NCBI GenBank assembly: GCA_964609965.1 | Contig: CAZSTS010000010.1 | Coordinates: forward strand, 1-64,000 | Reading direction: 5' to 3' | Source of the DNA: JAHJDR01 sp964609965 | GTDB taxonomy: Bacteria > UBA10199 > JADGCS01 | DNA: 64,000 bases | Part shown: one piece after another, positions 8,791 through 17,343 of the stretch | Layout: the number at the start of each line of letters is the position of its first letter | Position numbering within the stretch: the first letter of the stretch is position 1 | Made by a program: the position numbers and the translations under genes | Notes under the pieces: generated by a model | Databases searched by the model: none | What the model was told of the DNA's origin: nothing | What the model saw: only the letters and a program-made list of their open reading frames with translations

Positions 8791-9000
8791 TTATGCCCAT
8801 TTCAAATTGAGCTTTTTCTTAGATTGAGCACATTCCTTTAAATAAAGATTAATTAAGTTTTGATAAGGGATTCCCATTTCTGTGGAGAGTTTTTTGAAAT
8901 AGAGAATAGTATTTTTTTCGATTCTAATTGTTATTTGTTGCTTGAGCTGTTTTGAGTAGGGATTTTTTGATGCTTTCGAAAAATCGTATTCTTTTCTCAT
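8791..9000 (-). CDS. BrnA-like antitoxin, apparently orphan
   Basis: The 69-residue protein has the layout of BrnA/CopG-type antitoxins: an N-terminal KEYDFSKASKNPYSKQLK block, a ribbon segment (QITIRIEKNTILYFKKL) and helices ending in PYQNLINLYLKEC. In known brnTA operons the RNase toxin BrnT lies just upstream. Here the upstream side is an AT-rich promoter-like segment (repeated TTATAATTAT words at 9002-9030) followed at 9047 by an insertion element, and no toxin reading frame is visible. It may be a toxin-less remnant or act alone as a repressor. Confidence 0.75.
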   Translation of the reverse strand: MRKEYDFSKASKNPYSKQLKQQITIRIEKNTILYFKKLSTEMGIPYQNLINLYLKECAQSKKKLNLKWA

Positions 9001-9046
9001 GTTATAATTATGCTATAATTATATTATAAGTACAATAAAAATCTTT

Positions 9047-9710
9047 CCGGGGATTAAAATCCCCGGCTTTATTCTGTAGTCCCTGTGGGACATGATTGTT
9101 CAATATTTTTGACAACTTTCATATTAAGTAAAAAGCATCTATTTAACCTCATAAAAATACTTATATTCTTTTTTCTATAGTTTGGCATATTACTTGAACG
9201 ACTAATTAGGTATGAATTTAACTAATCTAATATACCATATTGTATTTTGTCCAAAAGGAAGACAGCCGGTGTTAACAAATATTTTTCGTCAATCGCTATT
9301 CGAATACATGGGAGGGATAGTAAGAAGAAAATCAGGAATATTAATAAAAGCAGGTGGAGTTGAAGATCATATTCATTTATTAGCAAGATTTCAGGCTAAG
9401 ATATCTGTTTCAGAAATGTTAAAGCAAATAAAAGGTAGTACATCTCACTGGATTAATAAAAATAAATTTCTTCCTTTTAAATTTTCTTGGCAAGATGGTT
9501 TTAGCGCTTATACTATTAGCGAAAAGGATGTAAAGACGTTAATACATTATCTTACAAACCAAGAGAGACATCATAGAAGCATCTCTTTTTTTGATGAACT
9601 AAAAGAACTTTCAAAAGTACAAGGAATTTTGATTGATGATTTTGTTTGGAGCTAGCGCCATGTCCTAACAGGACAACAGACTAAAGCCGGAGACTTTAGT
9701 CTCCGGGAGG
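9047..9710 (+). mobile_element. IS200-type element with REP-like hairpin ends
   Basis: A single transposase gene is bounded by two related structures in opposite orientation. The left end has a hairpin at 9047-9066 (CCGGGGATTAAAATCCCCGG), then CTTTATTCTGTAGTCC and GGGACATGA. The right end, read in reverse complement, has the hairpin at 9687-9706 (CCGGAGACTAAAGTCTCCGG), then CTTTAGTCTGTTGTCC and GGACATGGC. Subterminal hairpins are expected of Y1 transposase elements, and paired inverted REP-like units are typical of RAYT-type copies. Exact cleavage sites cannot be fixed by eye. Confidence 0.82.
9212..9655 (+). CDS. tnpA: IS200/RAYT-type Y1 (HUH) transposase
   Basis: This single-strand transposase uses a tyrosine nucleophile. 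The HUH metal motif is HIHLL at residues ~50-54, and the Tyr/Gln pair appears as YLTNQ near residue 109, followed by ERHHR. At 147 residues it has the normal length and appears intact. No accessory tnpB gene is present. Flanking hairpins define the element. The leader is AT-rich with no clear ribosome binding site, consistent with weak expression of IS200 transposases. Confidence 0.92.
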   Translation: MNLTNLIYHIVFCPKGRQPVLTNIFRQSLFEYMGGIVRRKSGILIKAGGVEDHIHLLARFQAKISVSEMLKQIKGSTSHWINKNKFLPFKFSWQDGFSAYTISEKDVKTLIHYLTNQERHHRSISFFDELKELSKVQGILIDDFVWS

Positions 9711-9718
9711 ATTAGTTT

Positions 9719-10672
9719 TTACCTAAAAAAACTTTCCAAACAATCTCTAATCTTTTCAAAATCCTCCATTCTCACAACAGCATTTCGAAGTTTTGAACCA
9801 TCGCGCATGCCTTTGGTGTAGGCGCAGATGAATTTGCGCATGATCTTAAGGCCTTTCTTTTGCCCAAAATGTTCAAAAGAATACGCGTAGTGACGGAAAA
9901 TCATGTCTTTGATTTCGGAAAGAGCAGGGGGATTCTCATTCTTATCGACGAAGTTTTTAAAGATCCAAGGGTTTTGAAAGGCGGCTCTGCCAGTCATGAC
10001 AGCATCACAACCTGTTTCTTGCATCATCCTATAGGCATCACTGGCATTCTTGACGTCGCCATTGCCAATCACAGGTAGTAGAACTTCTTCTTTAATTTGT
10101 CTGATCAAATCCCAATTTGATTTACCAGAATACCCTTGTGCGCGTGTACGAGCGTGGATTGTGATGGCATCAACACCTTCATTTTCAGCAAGTTTTGCAA
10201 TTTGGAGGGCATTAAGGCTTTTTTCGTCCCACCCAGCGCGCATTTTAATTGTGAAAGGAATCTCAAGGCTTCTTCGCATTTTTTTAAGAATATCGATGAG
10301 CTTTTTCTCATCATTTAAAAGAGCAGAACCACCGCCATCATTTACAATCTTGCGAGCTGGGCAGCCTAGATTCAAATCAAGAATATCACAGCCCGTGTCT
10401 TGAATAATCTTTGCAGATTGAGCCAATACTTCTGCATTATTCCCAAAAACCTGCATGGCAATGGGTCTTTCTTTAGTCTCAAACTTAAGCATGCCATGGC
10501 TTTTTTCATCTCCCATAATAATAGCTTTTGCAGACACCATTTGATTGAAGACAAGTCCAGCCCCCAGCTCTTTGCAAATAAGCCTAAAGGGTAGGTTGGT
10601 AATGCCGCACATTGGCGCCAGAATTAGTTGATGAGGGAGGGTAATATTCTTTATTTTAAAACAATGAGTCAC
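9719..10672 (-). CDS. dusB: tRNA-dihydrouridine synthase (DusB-like)
   Basis: This flavoenzyme reduces uridines in the tRNA D-loop. The TIM-barrel N-terminus has LILAPMCGITNLPFR, and the catalytic cysteine lies in LNLGCPARKI near residue 105. FMN-contacting IGNGDV and the C-terminal helical tRNA-binding domain (~245-317) are present. At 317 residues it has the usual length. The start is GTG. It lies next to the right end of the IS200-type element, which has not damaged its 3' end. Confidence 0.93.
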   Translation of the reverse strand: MTHCFKIKNITLPHQLILAPMCGITNLPFRLICKELGAGLVFNQMVSAKAIIMGDEKSHGMLKFETKERPIAMQVFGNNAEVLAQSAKIIQDTGCDILDLNLGCPARKIVNDGGGSALLNDEKKLIDILKKMRRSLEIPFTIKMRAGWDEKSLNALQIAKLAENEGVDAITIHARTRAQGYSGKSNWDLIRQIKEEVLLPVIGNGDVKNASDAYRMMQETGCDAVMTGRAAFQNPWIFKNFVDKNENPPALSEIKDMIFRHYAYSFEHFGQKKGLKIMRKFICAYTKGMRDGSKLRNAVVRMEDFEKIRDCLESFFR

Positions 10673-10723
10673 GTAAAGAGATCAATAGAAGTTTTTGTAT
10701 GAGGAATCAATGTCCAGTTGAAT

Positions 10724-11884
10724 TTAAAGGAAAAGATAAACGCTTTCTTCTTCTATGTGGGTTTTTGTGTTTTCTTCTACTTCAGCAAGTTTTTGTTGAA
10801 TAATCGAAATCATATTCATGCTCAAGCGTGTGGCTAAGATGGGATCTTCATTTTTTAAAATGTTAAGAAGGTCTGAAGGGAGTACGGCAATTTGTGTTTC
10901 TTCTAATGCAAAAAGGTCTATGTTTTTACTTTCTACGTTTTTTAGCTCAACAAAGGTATCGCCTTCTTTGAAAATATCAAACCAGTGATGTCCAAAATTA
11001 CTATCAATTCCTTCACCCAGTACCCCATACACGATAACCCCAAATGTATTATTTGAGTTTTTTGGAAGACTGATTTTTTGCCCTGCTGAAATTGTTACTT
11101 TTTTAGAGTGCCCAAGAATAGTTTTTATTTCGTGATCACTGCGCCCATCAAAGAGGCCTGGTTGGCTATTTGATAGTCTGGTATATGTATCAGAGAAAAT
11201 TGCCCAAAATGTTCCTACATCATAAGGCATAACATTACATTCAGTTTCAAAATCTTTATATATTTCACTTATGATACTCTTAGTTGATCCTAAGTCATCT
11301 AATTCATAACTTAAGCTTAAAGCAAAGGGAGACATGACTTGGAGGAGGTGCTTATAATCACGAATACAGAGAATAAGCGGAATATCTTTTCTTTTATCTT
11401 TAATATTATTGGTTGGTTTGTGTTGTCTGTAGCCGAGGCGTTGGAAATGTTTGAGCATTGAAGGATCAGAAAGAATGCAATTAGCGGCTATGTTATTTTG
11501 TAAATTTAATTGATGGCAGCTACTGAGTAAGAGTGATGCCATGGTTTGACCACGCATTTTTGGATCTAAGACAAACATATCCGAGATCGAGATTTTACCT
11601 GGTCCCAATTGCCCCTCTAGCTTAGTAATTTGATGGTGTTTGGTTAAATGGTCTGGCAAGGGAACGTTCTGATTGTCTATGATTCTAATTGTCCCAACAA
11701 CCTTATTGTCTTTTTCAGCATATAAAATATGACCAAACTGATCCAGGCCATCATAAATCCAGCCATTTTCATGATCAATAATGCAGTGGTCATGAAGTGT
11801 CTCTGGATTACAAACGTAATACCTAAAGCGATACACTCGCTTTTTATCTTCATTAGTTTTAGCTAGGCGAATTGCTACAACCAT
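10724..11884 (-). CDS. GNAT-like acyltransferase fused to a cyclic-nucleotide-binding-like domain
   Basis: Residues ~1-180 resemble the N-acyl amino acid/autoinducer-synthase-like GNAT group (VYRFRYYVC near the start, YAEKDNKVVGTIRI, then DMFVLDPKMRGQTMASLLL as the acyl-CoA loop). Residues ~245-370 look like a cNMP-binding beta roll (GLFDGRSDHEIKTIL, GEGIDSNFGHHWFDIFKEGDTFVEL). Cyclic-nucleotide control of a GNAT enzyme is known in mycobacterial Pat, but with the domains in the opposite order. The ATG at 11884 is preferred to a GTG at 11950 because the added residues fall outside the GNAT fold. Substrate and ligand are unknown. Confidence 0.65.
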   Translation of the reverse strand: MVVAIRLAKTNEDKKRVYRFRYYVCNPETLHDHCIIDHENGWIYDGLDQFGHILYAEKDNKVVGTIRIIDNQNVPLPDHLTKHHQITKLEGQLGPGKISISDMFVLDPKMRGQTMASLLLSSCHQLNLQNNIAANCILSDPSMLKHFQRLGYRQHKPTNNIKDKRKDIPLILCIRDYKHLLQVMSPFALSLSYELDDLGSTKSIISEIYKDFETECNVMPYDVGTFWAIFSDTYTRLSNSQPGLFDGRSDHEIKTILGHSKKVTISAGQKISLPKNSNNTFGVIVYGVLGEGIDSNFGHHWFDIFKEGDTFVELKNVESKNIDLFALEETQIAVLPSDLLNILKNEDPILATRLSMNMISIIQQKLAEVEENTKTHIEEESVYLFL

Positions 11885-12134
11885 AGAAATAGATTTCTTT
11901 CTTGTTAAAAATGTTAACTGTATATCTGAATAACCCCTTATAAGTCCCACTCACCTATACGCAAACGGCATGCCAAAAAAGGGCAATCCTAACCACTTGA
12001 TTTTAAAGGATTTCATTAGTTGTCACTGTTTGCTACGGCAACTTTTGACGTTCTTTTGACGCTGATTCTGGTAATTTTTTCCGAGTGTGGATAATGTATG
12101 TAAATGTATAATATGATAGGGTTATTTAGGAATG

Positions 12135-14765
12135 TTAAAGGATGTTCTTTATTACATCTTTCAAGCCATCAATTGCTGCTACATTTGGACCCCCAGCTTG
12201 AGCGATGTCGGCTTTTCCGCCACCACGACCACCTAAAAGCTCGGCAATAGGTTCTAATACTTTGTTAGCAGGGTATTTATCTTTGAGATCATCTGTAACC
12301 GAAACAACGACAATAGCTTTATTCCCAGTCTTGTTACTGACAATAGATATACCAGATTGTATTTTATCGCGCATTGTAGTCGCAATTTGACGGGCATCAC
12401 TTGGTGAATCGGTTTCGTGTAGGGCAACATTAATACCATTGATGGTTGTAGCATTTGTTAAAAGGTCTGAAGAGCCGCCGCTCAGAAGTTTTGCTTTGAG
12501 TTTTTCGATTTCTTTATCTTGGGTTTTAATTTTAGATTTTAGTTTATCAATTTTTTCGGGCAATTCATGTGCCACAGCTTTTAAGTTCTCGGCTATGTTT
12601 TTAAGTATTTTTGATTCATCCTGAGCGAGATGAATAGAATTTATTCCTGTGACAGCTTCGATTCGACGAACTCCTGCTGCTATACTTCCCTCAGAGATTA
12701 TACGGAAGGAACCAATTTGGCTAGTTGTGTCTAAATGTGTGCCTCCGCAGAGTTCGGTTGATTGATCTCCTATTGAAATTACGCGTACCTGGTCGTCGTA
12801 TTTGTCGCCAAAAAAAGCCAAAGCACCTTTGTCTATGGCATCGTCATAAGACATGACATCTTTTGTTATTGGAAGATTTGCTAGGATCGCTTCATTTACT
12901 TGGGATTCGATATTCTGCAATGTTTCGGAATCGATGGCTTCAAAATGAGAGAAATCAAATCTCAATTCTTTGTCATTCACGAGCGAGCCAGCTTGTCTCA
13001 CATGTGTGCCTAATGTTTTTCTTAGAGCTGCATGCATTAAGTGAGTCGCCGAATGATTGCGCATGATAGAGCCTCTCACATTAACGTCTACACTTAAATG
13101 TACAGAATCTCCTTTTTTGATTTTGCCATTCTTGATTGTAGCAGAGTGAACAAAAAGATTAGGAACAGGTTTTTCTGTGTTTGTAATTTGCGCTTCAAAA
13201 TCACCTGAAGTGACAAGTCCTTTATCGCCAGCTTGGCCACCTGATTCAGCGTAAAAAGGTGTGAGATCACAGATAAACTCAAAATCACCCTTAGTGACGC
13301 TTTTAACCTCTTTTCCATCTTGGATCAGAGCACCTATTTTAGCCTTGCTCTGGAGTGATTCGTAACCCACAAAAGTCGTGGTATGTTTTTTACAAAGAGA
13401 CATATAAAGTTCATTAACGCCTGTTTCTCCTGATCCTTTCCATCCAGCACGGGCCATTTCTTTTTGTTTGGCCATGCATTGGTTGAAACCATCAATATCG
13501 ATAGACATGTTTTGTTCTGTGGCAATGATTTCGGTAAGGTCTAAAGGAAATCCGAATGTATCGTATAGTTTGAAGGCAACAGCTCCTGAGAGTACTGATT
13601 CGTTGTTTTTATTATGCAAGACAATTTCTTCTGACAAGAGTTTGAGACCCTTTTCTAATGTTTCGAAAAAACGTTCTTCTTCGGCTTTGATGATTTTTTC
13701 GATAGTTTTCTGATTTGCTTTAATATCAGGATAAGCTTTTCCCATTTCTGAAACTACTGTGGGGATGAGTTGATAAAAGAAAGGCTTGGTTTGTCCTAAT
13801 AGCTTTCCATGACGAATAGCTCTGCGTAAAATGCGTCGCAGAACATAGCCGCGTCCTTCGTTAGAGGGTAAAACGCCGTCGCTTATCAAAAAGACCGAAG
13901 CTCGAATATGGTCAGCGAGTACGCGCATGCTAACGCTATCTTCGTTATCTATGTCTGTGGTGTAAGTTTTTTTAACGATTTTTTCTATAGCCTTGAGTAA
14001 AGGGGTAAAAAGATCACAATCATAATTTGATTGTTTTTTTTGGATAACAGCTGTGAGTCGCTCAAGACCCATCCCTGTGTCGATCGAAGGCTTGGGAAGG
14101 GGAGTTGTTTTTCCATCAGCATGTCTTTCAAATTGCATGAAGACTAAGTTCCAAATCTCTAAATAACGATCACATTCACAGGTTCCAATAGAACAGTCAT
14201 GGTTATTGAGAGTACACGGGATGTCTTGTTCGAAGATGATTTCGGAACAGGGACCACAGGGGCCTGTCTCACCCATGGACCAAAAATTGTCTTTTTCGCC
14301 CAAGCGAATAATGCGGTCATTTGGAATTCCCACTTGATTATGCCAGATATCAAAGGCCTCATCATCGGTTTCAAAAACCGTGATCCAGAGTTTCTCTTTG
14401 GGTAGTTTGACTGTTTGGGTCAAAAACTCCCATGCATAGGCACAAGCTTCTGATTTGAAATAGTCTCCAAAACTAAAATTACCAAGCATTTCAAAAAAAG
14501 TGTGGTGCCGTGCAGTGCGGCCTACATTTTCTAAATCATTGTGTTTGCCTGAAACCCTCATGCATTTTTGAGATGATGTTGCACAAGAGTAAGGTCGGCT
14601 TTCTTGTCCAGTAAAAGTGTTTTTGAACGGGACCATTCCAGCATTAGTAAAATAAAGTGTGGGGTCATTAGAAGGGATGAGACTAGAGCTTTTTACAATG
14701 GAATGATTTTTTGAAGCAAAATAGTCTAAAAACTTTTTTCTGATTTGGTTTCCTGATAAAGACAT
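12135..14765 (-). CDS. alaS: Alanine--tRNA ligase
   Basis: This class II synthetase charges and edits tRNA-Ala. The catalytic core starts at RKKFLDYFASKNH and includes FTNAGMVPFKNTF. The editing domain carries HSATH and, further on, CGGTH as zinc ligands. The C-terminal DHHA1 domain has the GGRGGGKADIAQAGG signature. From the ATG at 14765 the protein has 876 residues, the usual length. That start follows AGGA by eight bases and lies just after the stop of the upstream lipoprotein gene, suggesting coupled translation; a longer in-frame start at 14795 would overlap that gene. Confidence 0.96.
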   Translation of the reverse strand: MSLSGNQIRKKFLDYFASKNHSIVKSSSLIPSNDPTLYFTNAGMVPFKNTFTGQESRPYSCATSSQKCMRVSGKHNDLENVGRTARHHTFFEMLGNFSFGDYFKSEACAYAWEFLTQTVKLPKEKLWITVFETDDEAFDIWHNQVGIPNDRIIRLGEKDNFWSMGETGPCGPCSEIIFEQDIPCTLNNHDCSIGTCECDRYLEIWNLVFMQFERHADGKTTPLPKPSIDTGMGLERLTAVIQKKQSNYDCDLFTPLLKAIEKIVKKTYTTDIDNEDSVSMRVLADHIRASVFLISDGVLPSNEGRGYVLRRILRRAIRHGKLLGQTKPFFYQLIPTVVSEMGKAYPDIKANQKTIEKIIKAEEERFFETLEKGLKLLSEEIVLHNKNNESVLSGAVAFKLYDTFGFPLDLTEIIATEQNMSIDIDGFNQCMAKQKEMARAGWKGSGETGVNELYMSLCKKHTTTFVGYESLQSKAKIGALIQDGKEVKSVTKGDFEFICDLTPFYAESGGQAGDKGLVTSGDFEAQITNTEKPVPNLFVHSATIKNGKIKKGDSVHLSVDVNVRGSIMRNHSATHLMHAALRKTLGTHVRQAGSLVNDKELRFDFSHFEAIDSETLQNIESQVNEAILANLPITKDVMSYDDAIDKGALAFFGDKYDDQVRVISIGDQSTELCGGTHLDTTSQIGSFRIISEGSIAAGVRRIEAVTGINSIHLAQDESKILKNIAENLKAVAHELPEKIDKLKSKIKTQDKEIEKLKAKLLSGGSSDLLTNATTINGINVALHETDSPSDARQIATTMRDKIQSGISIVSNKTGNKAIVVVSVTDDLKDKYPANKVLEPIAELLGGRGGGKADIAQAGGPNVAAIDGLKDVIKNIL

Positions 14766-14773
14766 ATTAAATC

Positions 14774-17119
14774 CTAAAACAATAGATCCCCACAATAAAC
14801 ACCTTTGTGACCTAGTGCTACACAGATAAACTGGCCTTGCATGGCTACGTCAACGTGGTGTGAGGGCAAAGGCCAGTTTGCTATTTTACGAACGTTGGAC
14901 AAGAGAGACATATCGTAAAACAACGTACCTTCTGATGAGGGAAGTATAAATAGACGACCTTTTTTGGAAAAAGATGAACCATCGAATTGATGAGGTTCAA
15001 TGTCAAAATCTTTGAGGAGCGCGTAATCTTTAATATTAAAGATGTTAAATGTAAGTACGTTTAGAATGTTATCAGATTTAAATGTAGCATATATTCTTTT
15101 GAAATCGGGAGATATTTTTGCTGCAAGAAAATCATGTTTAAGCGTTCCTAATGAGACAGTTTCGAGAGGTTCAATAGGAGTGTTTTCTTTCTTCACTGTG
15201 TTGTCATCTTGCTCTTCAGGGCTCATTTGGTCCCAATCATAGAGATCCATTTGTTTTTTTGTGAGTACGACAATTTGATTTTTGGGAACGTAGAAGACAA
15301 AAGGGCGTTCTTTGTAGAAAAGCGTTTCTATAATAGGCATGTTGTTTGGTGAATCAAGTTGATAGAAACGCACCTGATACTGCTTGTTGCTGCCTTGTGG
15401 GGTTGGTGACATTGAAGAAATAGCGAGATAATCTTTTTTATTCGCCGAAAACTGGATCCATGAGATCAGATTCTTGGCTCCGATTGACAAGGACTGAATA
15501 TTATTGAAGCCACTGTCGAGAAGTGAGATTTTTTGGGTCTTAGCAGAATAAATAAAAACACCAAAGTCAGTTGTGAGCACCTTATCGTACGTTGTTTTTC
15601 TTGTAAGTGAGGGCTCTTTTAAAGTGTAATTGTCTTTTGAAAATGTAGCCGTTGTATAGAGAGATTGAATGTTTGGGTTAGCGGTGTTTTCAATAACTCC
15701 AAAAAGATCTTTGTTAAGCAAAACAACTTTACGAGAATCTGACATAAGATCAAGCTTATCGATAGTCTTTAATTGATATTCATCTTTGACAAGTTTTGTG
15801 GCGCCAATTTGAGCTAACGGAACATTTGTGAGAGTTTTATTGAGGATTTTCTTAACTGATTCTGATTGAGAAATAACTTTTTTGTTTAAATCTAATTTAT
15901 TAATTGTAACACCGGTATCAGACACTAAATAGAGTTGTGAGTTATGAAATGACCAAGCAATGAGCTTTGTATTAATGGTCAAAGGTCCACGGAGAAATCT
16001 ATTATAATTGAGATTGTACAACTGCACAGGCCCAATGGTATTATCTGTAAATTCGCGGCCAATGAGCATTTGTGAGCTTAAATCAAAAGAAGTGTTAGCT
16101 AGTTCTACTTCGAAGGTGAGTTTAGAGCCAAAATCAGCAACGCCAGATAAATCATCGTTAAGAAGAAGGTATTGAATTCCTTGGAGGTTGCCATTTTGAG
16201 ATTTTATGGAAAGGATTAATTCCGTGTTCTTGGCTTGTTTGAGTGTGCCAAAAAAACCAAAATCATTTCCAATACGCAAACTGGATAACAAATCGTAATT
16301 TTTTAGAGAAAGAACATCTAAAAAACCCTGCCTGGAAAGATAAAGGTATTTGCCTATCTTGAAGGCAGCTGTGACGCCGCCAACAGGGACTTCGGTGATG
16401 ATTTTGATATTGTTAAGGTCTTTTAGGTTTAGAAATTGTAGTTTGCTCTCTAAAAAGACGATGAGAGTGTTGTCGTCGAGCCAAGTAAAATCACCTTCTA
16501 CTTCAAAGCTTTTTAGTTCGATAAGGGAATGGACTGTTTTTTCTTCTGTTTGAGATTTGGCTAGCTCGAATACTTCTAAAACATTGCCTTGCTGTTTTAA
16601 ATAGAGAAGTGTTTTTTTGTTTTTTGTGACTCTTTTAATACTTTTGATGGGGAACGAAGTTTGGCCTCTGGTGAGCAGGTTAAAGTTTGGATCATAGACA
16701 GCATAGTTTTGTGGGAAATCCATGTAGATATAATGCTCGTCAGCAAAGATTCCTGTGGCAACTCCTCCAACGCGTTTTTTGACATTGATTGGAGCATTGG
16801 CTTTAAATTTTGGGGGTGTTTTAATGTTTGAGTCGGTTGTTTTGAGCTTTTCTGGTAAGATGCTCTTTTCTTTTGGAAGGGCCGTATTATCCTTTTTAAC
16901 GGATGGTGTTTTTGTTTTTTCTTTTGTTTTCTTAGTTTTGTCCTTCTGTGTGGTTTTGCTTGGCTTTTTTTCGCTGCTTTTCTGTTGATCAGGTTTTGTT
17001 GCGCTTTCAAAACCAGTAAGATTCAAAACTTTGTCCGTATATGTTTTGATTGTGTCACAAGATGAAAGGCTAACAATAAAACCAACGCATAATATTATGA
17101 AAAAAGATTTTTTTAGCAT
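14774..17119 (-). CDS. Large lipoprotein with predicted beta-propeller body
   Basis: The N-terminus is a lipoprotein signal with lipobox LSSC (Cys ~21), followed by ~60 Lys/Thr/Ser/Pro-rich residues that would act as a linker from the membrane. The remaining ~650 residues are beta-rich with recurrent short blades (for example DEHYIYMDFPQNYAVYD and GKYLYLSRQGFLDVLSL), suggesting one or two propellers. I recognise no enzyme motif. It is upstream of and probably cotranscribed with alaS, though a functional link is not obvious. It may be a surface or periplasmic scaffold. Confidence 0.72.
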   Translation of the reverse strand: MLKKSFFIILCVGFIVSLSSCDTIKTYTDKVLNLTGFESATKPDQQKSSEKKPSKTTQKDKTKKTKEKTKTPSVKKDNTALPKEKSILPEKLKTTDSNIKTPPKFKANAPINVKKRVGGVATGIFADEHYIYMDFPQNYAVYDPNFNLLTRGQTSFPIKSIKRVTKNKKTLLYLKQQGNVLEVFELAKSQTEEKTVHSLIELKSFEVEGDFTWLDDNTLIVFLESKLQFLNLKDLNNIKIITEVPVGGVTAAFKIGKYLYLSRQGFLDVLSLKNYDLLSSLRIGNDFGFFGTLKQAKNTELILSIKSQNGNLQGIQYLLLNDDLSGVADFGSKLTFEVELANTSFDLSSQMLIGREFTDNTIGPVQLYNLNYNRFLRGPLTINTKLIAWSFHNSQLYLVSDTGVTINKLDLNKKVISQSESVKKILNKTLTNVPLAQIGATKLVKDEYQLKTIDKLDLMSDSRKVVLLNKDLFGVIENTANPNIQSLYTTATFSKDNYTLKEPSLTRKTTYDKVLTTDFGVFIYSAKTQKISLLDSGFNNIQSLSIGAKNLISWIQFSANKKDYLAISSMSPTPQGSNKQYQVRFYQLDSPNNMPIIETLFYKERPFVFYVPKNQIVVLTKKQMDLYDWDQMSPEEQDDNTVKKENTPIEPLETVSLGTLKHDFLAAKISPDFKRIYATFKSDNILNVLTFNIFNIKDYALLKDFDIEPHQFDGSSFSKKGRLFILPSSEGTLFYDMSLLSNVRKIANWPLPSHHVDVAMQGQFICVALGHKGVYCGDLLF

Positions 17120-17271
17120 TTTACTTATTTTAGTTTAGCGTTCAAATTTAAAAATACTCTTATGTGCCATAAAACATTTGGCAGATGAAATCATTAAAAA
17201 ATATTCGCCAAATTTCGATTTTTGCAGAATATACAGTAGCTTGCTACGAAGATTAAGGCAAGAAGAACCCT

Positions 17272-17300
17272 GCTTCGTCCGCCTTGACGGACTACGAAGC
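17272..17300. repeat. Hairpin repeat upstream of the acyltransferase gene
   Basis: GCTTCGT...ACGAAGC encloses a second inverted pair, GTCCG/CGGAC. The wording (CTTCG, CCGCC, ACTACG) resembles parts of the palindromic repeats at 24542 and 56422, so it may be a short relative. Confidence 0.5.
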
Positions 17301-17306
17301 GTTAAA

Positions 17307-17335
17307 TTGACTTATTTATGATCAAGTTTTATGAA
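17307..17335 (+). promoter_or_regulatory. Sigma70-type promoter giving a near-leaderless transcript
   Basis: TTGACT, a 17-base spacer and TATGAA end nine bases before the ATG at 17344. Transcription would start within about two bases of the start codon. The gene has no Shine-Dalgarno sequence, in agreement with this. Confidence 0.5.
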
Positions 17336-17343
17336 ATTTAAAT

